From an uncultured Christensenella sp. (GTDB lineage Bacteria > Bacillota > Clostridia > Christensenellales > Pumilibacteraceae), in contig CAJTPT010000006.1 of assembly GCA_910578545.1 (NCBI GenBank), forward strand, positions 1-64,000: 64,000 nucleotides of DNA. Reading direction: 5' to 3'. Under the pieces are notes generated by a model, which did not search any database, had not been told where the DNA came from, and saw nothing but the letters and a program-made list of their open reading frames with translations. The position numbers were made by a program, and so were the translations under genes. Of the stretch, positions 33,002-41,997 are shown piece after piece. How positions within the stretch are numbered: position 1 is the first letter of the stretch; each line of letters opens with the position of its first letter.

Positions 33002-33733
33002 TTAATCTTCGTCATCGCTTTCGGAATCATCGCCCAATGCCTTTGCCATATCTTTCAATATCGCGGTAAACATACCCGCTTTGTCCACTTCTTTAGAAGC
33101 TTTTTGTAACTTCTGTATAAGCGGCTGATTGATACGATTGTCGCCTGCATTGTAGGCATCGCCGTAAAGCGACGCGATAAGTTGTTTGTGGCGGAAGCAC
33201 GCCTTTTTGAAAATCGAAACCACAGTCTTTTCGTCCAAGTCAAGCAACTTGTAGTAAATATCTTTACCGACAAGCTCGCCATCCTTGTAGTTCACGCCGT
33301 AGCGCTCTCGTTCTTCGTCCGTCATACCGTCCATAACGATAAGTCGGCGGTCTTTAAGGCGGTTAATTACGTTGGGTGTCATATTCTCAAAGAACACCGT
33401 CTTGGAGATTGTGCGCGTACCGCCGCGCCCCATAATTTCACCCAACTTTTCGCCCAAGTTCACTCTCGAACCTTCGGCTACCGCGCCCATATAAAGCAAA
33501 GTAACCATTTCTTCTTTTTGCGGCGCAACTTGCACCACGGTAGGCTGTTGATTTGCAAGTGCCTGTGCAACCATAGACTGCATAAACGCTTGTGCTTCGG
33601 GCGTTTGTAAAACCGCTTGTATATCTTCCGCCGAGAATTTCTTTTCGGTTGCAGGCTTTCTTCCGCGTTTGTTCGGAGTGGGTTGTTCCTCCACTCCATC
33701 CTCGATTTCAAGGGTTTTGATTTCATCTGACAT
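33002..33733 (-). CDS. Head-module protein, possible capsid assembly factor
   Basis: The 243-residue protein directly follows the major capsid gene in transcription order. It has a K/R-rich N-terminus (TPNKRGRKPATEKKFSAEDI), then QAVLQTPEAQAFMQSMVAQA, a Q/A-rich helix, then a globular domain (MDGMTDEERERYGVNYKDGE), and an acidic tail (DDSESDDED). The RGRKP block looks like an AT-hook and may touch DNA. Function unknown. Confidence 0.55.
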   Translation of the reverse strand: MSDEIKTLEIEDGVEEQPTPNKRGRKPATEKKFSAEDIQAVLQTPEAQAFMQSMVAQALANQQPTVVQVAPQKEEMVTLLYMGAVAEGSRVNLGEKLGEIMGRGGTRTISKTVFFENMTPNVINRLKDRRLIVMDGMTDEERERYGVNYKDGELVGKDIYYKLLDLDEKTVVSIFKKACFRHKQLIASLYGDAYNAGDNRINQPLIQKLQKASKEVDKAGMFTAILKDMAKALGDDSESDDED

Positions 33734-33793
33734 ATTTATTTACTCCTTACAGATTTTCTATTTTTGTCATTGAATTGGAATTAAACGAATGTA

Positions 33794-33842
33794 TTACGGG
33801 AAACGGCTACAATTAAGCAACCGCTCCCGTAACTATTTCGTT
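33794..33842 (-). terminator. Hairpin downstream of the capsid gene
   Basis: TTACGGG (33794-33800) pairs with CCCGTAA (33836-33842), with extra inner CGG/CCG pairing. It lies between the capsid gene end (33856) and the next gene, so it may stabilise or attenuate the capsid transcript. Confidence 0.55.
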
Positions 33843-33855
33843 GCCGCCGTAGTGA

Positions 33856-35106
33856 CTATATCGCCATCTTAACGATTTTCTGACTGAAGGCAGGTGCTAT
33901 ATCCAGCACAAGCGTTTCCGCAATGTCGATAGTCATATCGGCGGTTTCTCTCGGCGTGAAGTCAATCATTATGGGCGAACCTTCGGCAATCTTACCGATC
34001 ATAGGCGCGTAGCCGATTTTCGCCATAATGTAGATATTTTCGCTCGTCGCATCGTCCAACGATATGAACTTCGGATTGTAGTTCTGCGTGCCGGGTACAA
34101 CCGCAAGACCGGTTTCTACAAGGTCTACGCCCGCTACATTGCCCAAGAAGCCGTTGCGTACCCACTCGTCACCGATCATACCTTGAATACCTGCTACGGC
34201 TGCGGGAGTTCCTACGGTCGGCAACACGTTGCTCAAGCCCATAAGCGTACCCATAGCCATAAGCTGGTCGCGCCTTACGCCGTTGATTGCCGCAGCCATC
34301 ATAACTGCCTGATTCCAGTTCTGTGCGCTGTAGCTATCAAAAGTAAGACCTGCGGGTATGTACTGCGTATTGCCCACGGCGGCTTTGAACTTGGAGAGCA
34401 TCATCGCATACATTTTGTTGTACGCGCCGCGCATAAACGCCGCATAGTAACGACCTGCCTCGCCGCCTACGATGTCCTGATACCACTTGATTTTGGTCTT
34501 TGCGGTATAAGGCTTCGGGGTAATCGCAATTTGCGATTTATAGAGATATTGGTAAGGCTTGCTCGAAACGCTACCCCAGCTATCGTCATCGAATACGAAG
34601 AAGTCGTTGCTCTCGATGTCGATAAGGTCGGTAACGCCCAATCTGCCGTTAGCACGCCAATCTATAAGGCGTTCGGTCGCCGCAGGGATAACGGCGGGAT
34701 AAAGCGGCTGAATAACGTCTTGCGAAATGTACGCAAGGGTGTTCCAAAACGCTTCGTTCTTATAGAGCTTGAGGTCAGCCCCTACTTCATCCATTGTGGT
34801 GTAGGGCTTTCTATCCAAGCCTTTCATCGCAACGGACGCGCAGTACAACACGGTATCTTCCCAAATCTTCTTTTGGTCTACCGCGCCGCGCGAGTTGTAC
34901 TTTATGGTATTCTTCGAGTCGGCGTTGGCGACTGCTCCGAAATATTCAAGCGTTGCAAGTCTGCCTGCCGCAACGATTTTATCGCGGTTGAGTTCACGAA
35001 TTGTCGAGCCGTCTTCGGCGCAAAGTTTCATAACCTTGTTTTCGTTGTTCGTGGACTTAAACGAGAAAATGTCGTTGGAAATGCTGTTAAGTTTAAGTGC
35101 ATTCAT
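33856..35106 (-). CDS. Major capsid protein
   Basis: The 416-residue product follows the protease/scaffold and decoration-like genes in operon order. It starts MNALKLNSISNDIFSFKSTN and contains VVPGTQNYNPKFISLDDATS and ITPKPYTAKTKIKWYQDIVG. It has the length and mixed alpha/beta profile of HK97-fold capsid proteins, and no other head gene of this size is present. The assignment rests on order, size and expected abundance (hairpin behind it); no fold-level motif is definitive. Confidence 0.75.
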   Translation of the reverse strand: MNALKLNSISNDIFSFKSTNNENKVMKLCAEDGSTIRELNRDKIVAAGRLATLEYFGAVANADSKNTIKYNSRGAVDQKKIWEDTVLYCASVAMKGLDRKPYTTMDEVGADLKLYKNEAFWNTLAYISQDVIQPLYPAVIPAATERLIDWRANGRLGVTDLIDIESNDFFVFDDDSWGSVSSKPYQYLYKSQIAITPKPYTAKTKIKWYQDIVGGEAGRYYAAFMRGAYNKMYAMMLSKFKAAVGNTQYIPAGLTFDSYSAQNWNQAVMMAAAINGVRRDQLMAMGTLMGLSNVLPTVGTPAAVAGIQGMIGDEWVRNGFLGNVAGVDLVETGLAVVPGTQNYNPKFISLDDATSENIYIMAKIGYAPMIGKIAEGSPIMIDFTPRETADMTIDIAETLVLDIAPAFSQKIVKMAI

Positions 35107-35131
35107 AGTTCCTATTTATCCTCCTTCTTTA

Positions 35132-35794
35132 TTAAGCCGCCACAGTTGCGCTTCTCAAGCAACGCAGAGTGTATTTCTCGCCCGCGTCGAACGCACCTTC
35201 GGTAAATCGTCCGTCCAATCTCATAACTTGGAAGTAAACGCTACCGTCGGTCGGTGCTGCCGCTTGCGCTACGAGCAAGCCGTTTGCGATTGTGCAGTAA
35301 AGCAAATCTTCGGTGGGTTTAGTCGAGAAGTTGCCCGCGCCGAAATTATACTGTTCACCGACGATAAGCTCCGTGAAGTCGCCCCTCTCGTTTGCGGGAA
35401 TCGCAAGTCCGAGCGTCTTGCCGGGAATGTTAATCGACATATTGTTGCCGAGCGTCGCTTTGTTTACGTCGTAGGTATTGCTTGCGTAAATGCCGGTGTG
35501 GTCGCCCGTAAGCCCCGTAGCCTTACCGTTGGTTGCGGCAACCATATACCAACTGTTGCCGTTACGAAGTCCTGTGGCTACCTGCCAAGGCGTATCGGTG
35601 CCGCGCGTGATTGCGCTTTCGTAACCCTCGTTGGGAAGTAAAGAGTTCTGTACGCAAAGGAAACCTGCCGAGCAAACGTCGGGAGTAAATGTTTCACCCG
35701 CGAAAGAACCAAACTTACCCGTAATGTTTTGCGTGTCGTTACGCTTACTGTTGGTAGCGTACACTTCAAAAGCCGTGTTTTTTATGTAAGCCAT
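35132..35794 (-). CDS. Capsid decoration or minor head protein
   Basis: The 220-residue product lies between the prohead protease/scaffold and the major capsid gene. It begins MAYIKNTAFEVYATNSKRND and is beta-rich with G, T and N (NSWYMVAATNGKATGLTGDH), typical of decoration or head-fibre proteins. Function inferred from position and composition. Confidence 0.6.
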   Translation of the reverse strand: MAYIKNTAFEVYATNSKRNDTQNITGKFGSFAGETFTPDVCSAGFLCVQNSLLPNEGYESAITRGTDTPWQVATGLRNGNSWYMVAATNGKATGLTGDHTGIYASNTYDVNKATLGNNMSINIPGKTLGLAIPANERGDFTELIVGEQYNFGAGNFSTKPTEDLLYCTIANGLLVAQAAAPTDGSVYFQVMRLDGRFTEGAFDAGEKYTLRCLRSATVAA

Positions 35795-35812
35795 AATTCT
35801 GTTTTCTCCTTA

Positions 35813-37252
35813 TTAAGATTTTTTTACTGCAGTGCCGTATTCGTTGAGAAGAGCGTCAACATCGTTTAGCGGTTCACCACGCACGCCGTTAAACCCGTCT
35901 TCAAATGCGTACTGAATACGCACGGAATTGTTCTTTGCCTTTTCTTTCTTCGCGTCGCGGACTATTTTATTGCACTTTGCGTTTACATCATCACGCGCTT
36001 TTGCGTCGCCGATAAATTCGCCCTCTGCGTTTACCATTTCGGCGTACTTACCTATGCAATCGTCGGTAAGCAGTTCGTCGCAAAGGTGTTCGTCGAGTTC
36101 GGCATCATCTTTGTAGGCTTCGCGGTTTTCCGCAAATTCCGCCTTGATAGCGTCCTTTACGAGCTTCACCCTACGCTTGCGCTCCGCGTCGGTCATTGCG
36201 TTGATTTTTGCCGTAAGCTCCGCGTTCTCTGCGGTGGCTTTGTCAAGTGCTGCTTTGGTCGAATTGAGCTGGACTTGTACGCTTCCAACAAGTTGCTCGA
36301 TCGGAACGTCAACCGCGTTTTCACCCTCGCCAAAACTGCAATTTACGGTTATCTCTTCAATCCTTTCGGGTAGCACCGTATCTTCGTTTTCGCCAAAGGC
36401 ATAAGCGCAACAACGACCGTTCGACTCATTGAGCAAAGCGACATTCAAACCCTTTACGCCAACCACGGTATAACCGTTGAACTTACTGCGCAAATCGTCA
36501 ATGTGCATCTTTTTTGCCATTGTTCTTGTTACTCCTTTTTTTGATTTTTGTGTTTTTTGAGTTTGCGGCTCTAAAATTTGGGTTTCCTGCTCATAGTAAG
36601 AAGCAACTCTCAATTTTAATTCCCTAAGCTGTTCTCCAAAAGCAGATAACTTTCTAATGTTTGCACCTGCAACCGCAGGTTTTACGCCACGACCTAATAT
36701 CGTAACGCCCACGCACTTCCAGTCCATTTCAAATTCTGTGTCACCTTCCGTGCGATTTTTATAAACGAGTGTCTCAATGGAAATGCTCATTTCACCGCCG
36801 TTACTTTCAAGCTCGTCAATGAACTCTTTGTTGTAATAGGCGGGCAAAAATGCTTCTCTTATACACACCCATTGCTTGCCGTCAATATTGGCGATATAAG
36901 CATTGAGTTGTCCGTTTGGTAATTTATCAGTAATCCAGCCTGCGATGTGTTCGCATTCCGCGCCGATAAAACTTGCGTAGGTTTCGCCTTTCTCATCTTT
37001 CTTCATTTCGAAGTCATGCGAGTTGGCAATTTTTCCGTCTATAACGCTGTATAAGAGCGGAATATTGACAAACTGTTCGAGGTTGCGTTCAAGCCCTTCG
37101 TACACCCAGCCGTTGCGGTTGCGCCCCTCGCTTATAAGCATTAACGATACCTTGTAGTTCTTGTTCTCGTCTACGCTGTTAACCTTGAGGAAGCCGTCTG
37201 CAAACACTCTCCGCGCGGGGTTCTGCGCTGATGCCGTTTTGAATTTGCTCAT
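35813..37252 (-). CDS. Prohead protease fused to scaffold
   Basis: In this 479-residue protein, residues about 20-215 look like a prohead protease: LLYSVIDGKIANSHDFEM with a candidate catalytic His, and GGEMSISIETLVY with a candidate catalytic Ser. After about residue 235 a new domain begins, then a long helical coiled coil (NSTKAALDKATAENAELTAK, residues about 335-440), as in scaffold proteins. Known: prohead proteases process scaffold and capsid during head maturation. A K-rich hinge (QTQKTQKSKKGVTRTM) separates the halves and an internal ATG occurs there, so a separate scaffold product is possible. Confidence 0.75.
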   Translation of the reverse strand: MSKFKTASAQNPARRVFADGFLKVNSVDENKNYKVSLMLISEGRNRNGWVYEGLERNLEQFVNIPLLYSVIDGKIANSHDFEMKKDEKGETYASFIGAECEHIAGWITDKLPNGQLNAYIANIDGKQWVCIREAFLPAYYNKEFIDELESNGGEMSISIETLVYKNRTEGDTEFEMDWKCVGVTILGRGVKPAVAGANIRKLSAFGEQLRELKLRVASYYEQETQILEPQTQKTQKSKKGVTRTMAKKMHIDDLRSKFNGYTVVGVKGLNVALLNESNGRCCAYAFGENEDTVLPERIEEITVNCSFGEGENAVDVPIEQLVGSVQVQLNSTKAALDKATAENAELTAKINAMTDAERKRRVKLVKDAIKAEFAENREAYKDDAELDEHLCDELLTDDCIGKYAEMVNAEGEFIGDAKARDDVNAKCNKIVRDAKKEKAKNNSVRIQYAFEDGFNGVRGEPLNDVDALLNEYGTAVKKS

Positions 37253-37803
37253 TAGTCGTCAGCCTCCTCTTCTTCTTTCATATAAGGCGCGTGGTGTCCT
37301 ACCCAATTATCGAACGAAGTATAGGACGGGTTGTTATCCCACATAGACCACGCTTCTAAAAGGAACGAACGCTCGGCGCTATTCTGCATTTGCAAGTTTT
37401 CCATTTTGCGAGCAAGCGCGGAAAACTCTTTGTGCTGTGTGTCAATGAGCGTAATAAATCCTCTTAACGCCTCGTCTGTCTCGTCGATAATTCCCACGCA
37501 GACCTCGAATACCTTATCAAGATCGGGAAAATCTTCAACCAGCTCCTCTATGGTGGGATATTCGACCATTAAGCCGATTTCCGCCAATATCGCTTTGAAC
37601 GTGTCTACGGCATCGGGCTGAATATGCTCCAAAGCGTGTATATAGTTAGTTAGAGACTTCGTACCGAACTCTGCCCAAGTGATTTCTTTAATCAGGGCAA
37701 AGTGCCGTTCAGCTTCGCCGTAAGCCGTCATAACCTTGCGCATAGGCTCACGCAAAGGCTGAAACTTAGGCGTTTTGTAGTTGTAGTAATCTCTTTTTTT
37801 CAT
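37252..37803 (-). CDS. Helical phage protein of the head module
   Basis: The start at 37803 (MKKRDYYNYKTPKFQ) follows ATAGGAGAT; the longer frame lacks a site. About 183 residues, all-helical in appearance with repeated E and H residues (KVMTAYGEAERHFALIKEIT, DTQHKEFSALARKMENLQMQ), ferritin-like in pattern. Ends EEEEADD, overlapping the protease start by one base. Function unknown. Confidence 0.6.
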   Translation of the reverse strand: MKKRDYYNYKTPKFQPLREPMRKVMTAYGEAERHFALIKEITWAEFGTKSLTNYIHALEHIQPDAVDTFKAILAEIGLMVEYPTIEELVEDFPDLDKVFEVCVGIIDETDEALRGFITLIDTQHKEFSALARKMENLQMQNSAERSFLLEAWSMWDNNPSYTSFDNWVGHHAPYMKEEEEADD

Positions 37804-37919
37804 AAGACTATCTCCTATGGTTTTGGTAATAAAAAGAGAGCCATAAACAAAGTCTTTAACTCTGTTCATAGCTCCCATTAGCTCTTTCCCTTTACCCCAT
37901 TGCAAAGGTGTTTTAATAT

Positions 37920-38087
37920 TTAGTTGCTTGCTTCTCCCACGACTTCTTTCGTTACCTTTATCACCTTAATACCTCTCGGCGATATTCGTATTTCGGCATC
38001 GGAATTTTCGGGAATTGCAGGTCTTAAAAGTTCTTGTATCTTTTTGCAAGTAAGCTCGTCAAGTTGGTGTTGTTTATTCGTTGCCAT
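37920..38087 (-). CDS. Small phage protein
   Basis: The start at 38087 (MATNKQHQLDEL) is preferred over an ATG six codons upstream, because it overlaps the end of the preceding 53-residue gene. About 55 residues, with RISPRGIKVIKVTKEVVGEA, a short beta hairpin type sequence. Function unknown. Confidence 0.55.
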   Translation of the reverse strand: MATNKQHQLDELTCKKIQELLRPAIPENSDAEIRISPRGIKVIKVTKEVVGEASN

Positions 38088-38235
38088 TCTTAACCACCTT
38101 GCCAATCAAAACTTTTTCATATAAACAAGTTTCGCCGTCTTCATTGTTGCCGATTTCGTAAGCACACTCACCTTTCTTGGACTGCTCAAAAACGAAATCG
38201 CACATTTCTTTTGTGTTTTTAAATTCTTTTGTCAT
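38074..38235 (-). CDS. Small phage protein (53 residues)
   Basis: This frame is short but convincing: MTKEFKNTKEMCDFVFEQSK, then GECAYEIGNNEDGETCLYEK. It overlaps the upstream gene's end by 4 bases (ATGA) and the downstream start by 14 bases. Two cysteines. Function unknown. Confidence 0.6.
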   Translation of the reverse strand: MTKEFKNTKEMCDFVFEQSKKGECAYEIGNNEDGETCLYEKVLIGKVVKNGNE

Positions 38236-38492
38236 TCTTTCTTACCGTCCTCATACCCTAATTGTTTTAAGAAAGCCTCAAGCGTTTTAGGCTCTAACTC
38301 TACATTTTCGCCCTCAACGCCGATTGTCTTTATATCAAACGGAGTAGCAAGCAAATATGCCTTGTCGCCTAATTCCTTTCTAACCTGCGCCATAAAGAAA
38401 TCTACACCTTGAAGTGATATTCTAAAAGCGTCCTCTATTTCAGGGTTAAGCGGTATTTGAAAATGAATTATCGGTTTATCAAGTTGTGCCAT
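38232..38492 (-). CDS. Small phage protein
   Basis: The start at 38492 (MAQLDKPIIHFQIPLNPEIE) follows CGGAGAGTAA. The product has 86 residues, acidic at the C-terminus (VELEPKTLEAFLKQLGYEDG). Between the small gene at 38074 and the one at 38495. Function unknown. Confidence 0.6.
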   Translation of the reverse strand: MAQLDKPIIHFQIPLNPEIEDAFRISLQGVDFFMAQVRKELGDKAYLLATPFDIKTIGVEGENVELEPKTLEAFLKQLGYEDGKKE

Positions 38493-38494
38493 TT

Positions 38495-38707
38495 TTACTC
38501 TCCGTAAAGTTCTTGAATTATTTGCGCTTTCACTTGCTCCCAACGAGCGTCTAACTGCTTTATCGTATTATCTTTTGCTTGTGGGGGCAAATCTCCATAA
38601 AAGAAGTCAAAGCCGAAAGATTTGTCTTGCAAGTAAGGTTTATGTTCGTCGTATATTCTCGCTCTTATCGTGATTTCGTTAAGGGTGATTTTATCGTTTT
38701 CGTTCAT
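38495..38707 (-). CDS. Small phage protein
   Basis: The start at 38707 (MNENDKITLNEITIRARIYD) follows GGAGAGTACGG. The product has 70 residues. Short beta then helix pattern. It overlaps the upstream HNH gene by 4 bases. Function unknown. Confidence 0.6.
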   Translation of the reverse strand: MNENDKITLNEITIRARIYDEHKPYLQDKSFGFDFFYGDLPPQAKDNTIKQLDARWEQVKAQIIQELYGE

Positions 38708-39522
38708 TCCGTACTCTCCATTTGCTTTTCGATTTTGGTTTCTGGACATTTATAGCGTTTCCAATTTCCTTTTTGGGTGGGTGTGTATAAAGCATTTTCA
38801 ACATCCCAGCCCCATTTTAGTCGCCCTTCGAGCGTAGAGCAACTAACCACGCAATCAAATTCTTTTCGCAACTGTCTTATTGTGTATTTCTTGCCTTGAT
38901 ATTCAATAGTTGCTTCCTCTTTACGAGATTTAACAGGGCTTTCAATCGCTTGCGCTACAGTCATACCCTTTTCTAATCTTGTACGAAAAGTCCTTTTATC
39001 TATACCAAATTTCTTTGATATTTCTCCTATAGTGTAATGTTCGCCATTGTACTCATAAGTTTTATTGTTATGAGCTGTACTCTTTTTCTCATTGAGCGGA
39101 GTATCAACGGCGGTATCACAACCCCAACCTCTTTTTATTCGCCCAAGCATAGTATTATAGTTTAGCCCAGTCATATCAGTCGCTTCAGCAACTGTAACTT
39201 TGTTACCGCCCAAGTCTACCAAGTGATTGTTGCGCTTATTATTAGCTTGAGCTTTTATGTTTACGAAACGGCAGTTATTAGGCGAATAACCTTTATTGTT
39301 ATCTATACGGTCAATAGTGCATTCGCCTTTTGGCGCATTCTCGTCATATCCATTAGTCATAGCCCAAGCATGAAAGTGTTCAAAGCCGTTTTCGCCAAGC
39401 CATTCATCACACACTGTAATTCCCCTACCGCCGTAGTTTTTATAGGAATCGCTATGTGGACTGTAGCACCTATATTTCATCCCGTTCCAAACTTTACGAA
39501 GTCTATCATTACTATTATTCAT
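38704..39522 (-). CDS. HNH-type endonuclease with repeated DNA-binding modules (homing-like)
   Basis: The N-terminal part of this 272-residue protein has the AP2/HNH-like signature KYRCYSPHSDSYKNYGGRGI and ECTIDRIDNNKGYSPNNCRFVN. The remainder holds three related helix-turn-helix modules, e.g. VTVAEATDMTGLNYNTMLG, YTIGEISKKFGIDKRTFRTR and YTIRQLRKEFDCVVSCSTLE. Known: such NUMOD-type proteins are free-standing homing endonucleases that nick phage DNA. It overlaps the end of the portal gene by 4 bases, a common insertion site. Confidence 0.8.
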   Translation of the reverse strand: MNNSNDRLRKVWNGMKYRCYSPHSDSYKNYGGRGITVCDEWLGENGFEHFHAWAMTNGYDENAPKGECTIDRIDNNKGYSPNNCRFVNIKAQANNKRNNHLVDLGGNKVTVAEATDMTGLNYNTMLGRIKRGWGCDTAVDTPLNEKKSTAHNNKTYEYNGEHYTIGEISKKFGIDKRTFRTRLEKGMTVAQAIESPVKSRKEEATIEYQGKKYTIRQLRKEFDCVVSCSTLEGRLKWGWDVENALYTPTQKGNWKRYKCPETKIEKQMESTE

Positions 39523-41306
39523 TCAACGTCTCCGCTTTCTATGGTGGAATCTTCTTGTTTTTGTTGCTCTGTCTTAGACGGCGCACCACCTGTATCGGAC
39601 TTCGGCTGACTTCTCGTGGTTTGCGTAAACGCCGTAGGGGGTACACTCAATTTTGAAAGTAGTCCACTCGATTTCACCAAATCCGTCATTGATACCATTT
39701 CTGTCAACGATATATCGTCAAGCGCACAAAGTATTAAGTACGCATAAGTTGAGCCTTTATCAATCAATTTTAAGCAATTTGCTCTTACTTGTTCATCGCT
39801 ATATATATCTCCGAAGATTTGGATTCGCCAAGAATAATTTAGATTGAGTTGCTCATCGAGTATGTAATTCAACATTTTCTCAAAACACCTATAAATGTTT
39901 TGAGCGAACTTTGGCTCTAACTTCTCGGAAGCCTTAACAGCTTCTTCCGTAGGTCTATCCGTTATAGGCACGACTCCTTGCAAGCCGCTCTTTGACATTC
40001 CATATTCCAAGAATTTTTTGGAAATATCGTTGGCGTTGCTTGATTCGGGATAGTCCCAACCGTGTATGTTTTCAACCGGGGCTGTGTAAAACGCAGTTCC
40101 AGCGGTCTGATTAGCCGCCATCATTTGATTCCAAAACGCTTCAAACACGGCTCGCATTTCGACCGACAAACGAAATCCGTCTTCTTCCGTCGCGCTGTCA
40201 GCCTTTGTATAAGGTATCTCGCCCGTGAATATCTTAATGAGCGGATTCATTATGAGCGAGAGTTGCGCGGCTTCGTAATCAGACTGTTGGGCATAGGTTT
40301 GCATAAGACCTGCGAACGGCGAAGCGACTATTGCCGTACTGTCGTCAATCTCGAAAGTCCATACTCTATCTATGGGCAACGAAACATAGTAATACCAGCG
40401 ACCATTTTGCATAAACATACGAGGGTTGCCCTCGCCGTTGCGATTGACGTGATTAGGATATAAAGTGTACTCACGCCCTTTAACCTTATAAGGCACGGAA
40501 TTGTCCTTTTCGGTGGCGTAAATGTACTTGCCCTTCGGCGCTTTTGTCTCTTCCACGAATACGGCGTTAAAATCATCCATATACGGAGTAAACAAGGCTC
40601 CAAATTGTCTGTAATCCGTGCCGGGTGTAAGAAAGTACATAAGATTGAATGACACGGTATAAGTGCTTATGTTGTTCAAGCCGATTATCGTAGTCCACGC
40701 TTTCGGCAGTTCTTGCATAAAAAAGTTGTTGACTGCGTTATGCGACTTGTCTACCGAATAGCGCGGAACATAGAATACTTTGCCTTGCGACAACGCTTGC
40801 GCCGTTATTTTATGCCCTGTAGCGCGTAATTGAGCTGCCTTGCGGAATTTATCAACCAATCGTAATTCGCGCTTAAATCCGTCGCTTTCGGCTTCGTCCG
40901 AAGTGATATGTTGCGGTATGGCGTAAGAGTGCCAAGCAAGCATATCCGAGTAGCTCTTAATGGTTTTGAACCACGAATAGTTAGTCCACTTTAAGCCTTC
41001 GCTTACTTGCTGTAAGGCAAGCTCGTTGTTTTGCGGATTGCGAAGGAAGTCGCCTAACTCTTCTTTGGTTACATCGGCAGGAAGTGGATTTATCGCCTTG
41101 ACGCGCTGATTTTGAATGCTCGGCTGGTTCGCCCAATAGTTTCCCATTGTTTGATACAAAGCGGAATAAACCGAGTTCATAGGCAAATCCGAGTATTGAC
41201 CGAAAATCGAATTAAAACGCTGTAAAGCCTCGTCCCAAGAACGCCGTTTATTTTGGGGGGGTTCCTCTACTTGCGTATTCGGTTTTGCTTGCACTCGACT
41301 TGCCAT
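39519..41306 (-). CDS. Portal protein
   Basis: The 595-residue protein is the first structural gene after the late promoter. Domain order follows portals: basic, proline-rich start (MASRVQAKPNTQVEEPPQNK), helical wing, LPKAWTTIIGLNNISTYTVS, the central stretch with LSLIMNPLIKIFTGEIPYT, and a helical C-terminal part (EQVRANCLKLIDKGSTYAYL). Known: portals form the dodecameric DNA channel. Size, place upstream of the protease, and the S/K/Q-rich tail support the call. A C7 run in the coding strand near residue 15 does not disturb the frame. Confidence 0.8.
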   Translation of the reverse strand: MASRVQAKPNTQVEEPPQNKRRSWDEALQRFNSIFGQYSDLPMNSVYSALYQTMGNYWANQPSIQNQRVKAINPLPADVTKEELGDFLRNPQNNELALQQVSEGLKWTNYSWFKTIKSYSDMLAWHSYAIPQHITSDEAESDGFKRELRLVDKFRKAAQLRATGHKITAQALSQGKVFYVPRYSVDKSHNAVNNFFMQELPKAWTTIIGLNNISTYTVSFNLMYFLTPGTDYRQFGALFTPYMDDFNAVFVEETKAPKGKYIYATEKDNSVPYKVKGREYTLYPNHVNRNGEGNPRMFMQNGRWYYYVSLPIDRVWTFEIDDSTAIVASPFAGLMQTYAQQSDYEAAQLSLIMNPLIKIFTGEIPYTKADSATEEDGFRLSVEMRAVFEAFWNQMMAANQTAGTAFYTAPVENIHGWDYPESSNANDISKKFLEYGMSKSGLQGVVPITDRPTEEAVKASEKLEPKFAQNIYRCFEKMLNYILDEQLNLNYSWRIQIFGDIYSDEQVRANCLKLIDKGSTYAYLILCALDDISLTEMVSMTDLVKSSGLLSKLSVPPTAFTQTTRSQPKSDTGGAPSKTEQQKQEDSTIESGDVE

Positions 41307-41331
41307 TTACTCACATACCTTTATATCGTAC

Positions 41332-41340
41332 ATTATAGCA
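41332..41340 (-). promoter_or_regulatory. Extended -10 promoter of the late operon
   Basis: The minus strand reads TGCTATAAT (TATAAT complementary to 41332-41337) 25 bases before the portal start. A clear -35 is missing, which suits an activator-dependent or extended -10 promoter. It lies between the ArpU-like gene's terminator and the portal. Confidence 0.7.
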
Positions 41341-41401
41341 CAAGACACGATATTTTGAGTAAATTGCTAATACGAAAGTGTTGTAAATTTTTCCAACTCT
41401 C

Positions 41402-41438
41402 AAAAAAAAATTAAAAAGACAGCGGCGAACTGTCTTTT
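41402..41438 (-). terminator. Terminator after the ArpU-like regulator
   Basis: AAAAGACAG (41414-41422) pairs with CTGTCTTTT (41430-41438). On the minus strand it is followed by a long T-rich stretch. It closes the operon that ends with the gene at 41445 and isolates the late promoter. Confidence 0.85.
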
Positions 41439-41444
41439 ACGGGA

Positions 41445-41714
41445 TTAGATGAGTTTTAATTCTTTGGCGCGAGCAAATGAAAAGTTCAATACTTTACGCA
41501 AAGAATAATAATAAGCGTCTTTCGTCATATTTAGTTTCTTCATAATATTGTATCGGCTTTTGTGTTGCCCATACCGCATATCAAGTAGAGTTTGCTCGTT
41601 CTCATAGCGGAATTTCGCCAATGTATCACAGTAAACTTTCGCCCACTGTTTGTCGGGATTATTTTCTCCCAAAAACAGTTGCTGTTCAATGAGATTTTTT
41701 TGTGAGTTCGTCAT
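41445..41714 (-). CDS. ArpU-like / sigma-region-4-like late regulator
   Basis: The 89-residue helical protein has LLDMRYGQHKSRYNIMKKLN and TKDAYYYSLRKVLNFSFARA, a helix-turn-helix resembling ArpU-type late transcription regulators. Known: these activate late genes in Firmicutes phages. It lies immediately upstream of the terminator and late promoter, where such a regulator is expected. Function inferred from motif and position. Confidence 0.65.
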   Translation of the reverse strand: MTNSQKNLIEQQLFLGENNPDKQWAKVYCDTLAKFRYENEQTLLDMRYGQHKSRYNIMKKLNMTKDAYYYSLRKVLNFSFARAKELKLI

Positions 41715-41718
41715 AAAG

Positions 41719-41997
41719 CTATCCTCCTATTATAGCGTTAATTACAAATCCATTTCTGCTGATAACCGATTTATAGCATAAAAACGGATTGAAACGCTCG
41801 CTTGCTTCTTCGTAAAACTGTGGCTCGTCAAGTTTCATATCTATGATAATGTTCTTTGTCGCTTCTTCAAGCGTAATGCGCTTGTTCAGTTCATCATACA
41901 GCTTAGTCGTTATCTCACTACCTATTTCGCATAAAAATGTTGCAAATTCTTCGGACGTAAATTCGATATTACCCTTTTCGTTGCGTTTGATTTCCAT
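41719..41997 (-). CDS. Hypothetical phage protein
   Basis: The 92-residue product begins MEIKRNEKGNIEFTSEEFAT and is helical with a C-terminal hydrophobic patch (RNGFVINAIIGG). It overlaps the upstream gene by one base and ends 4 bases before the regulator. Function unknown. Confidence 0.6.
   Translation of the reverse strand: MEIKRNEKGNIEFTSEEFATFLCEIGSEITTKLYDELNKRITLEEATKNIIIDMKLDEPQFYEEASERFNPFLCYKSVISRNGFVINAIIGG

Noticed and set aside
33478..33726. Basic minus-strand ORF inside the head-module gene
   Set aside because: It is an out-of-frame shadow of the 33002-33733 gene, rich in K and R because of the opposite frame of a coding region.
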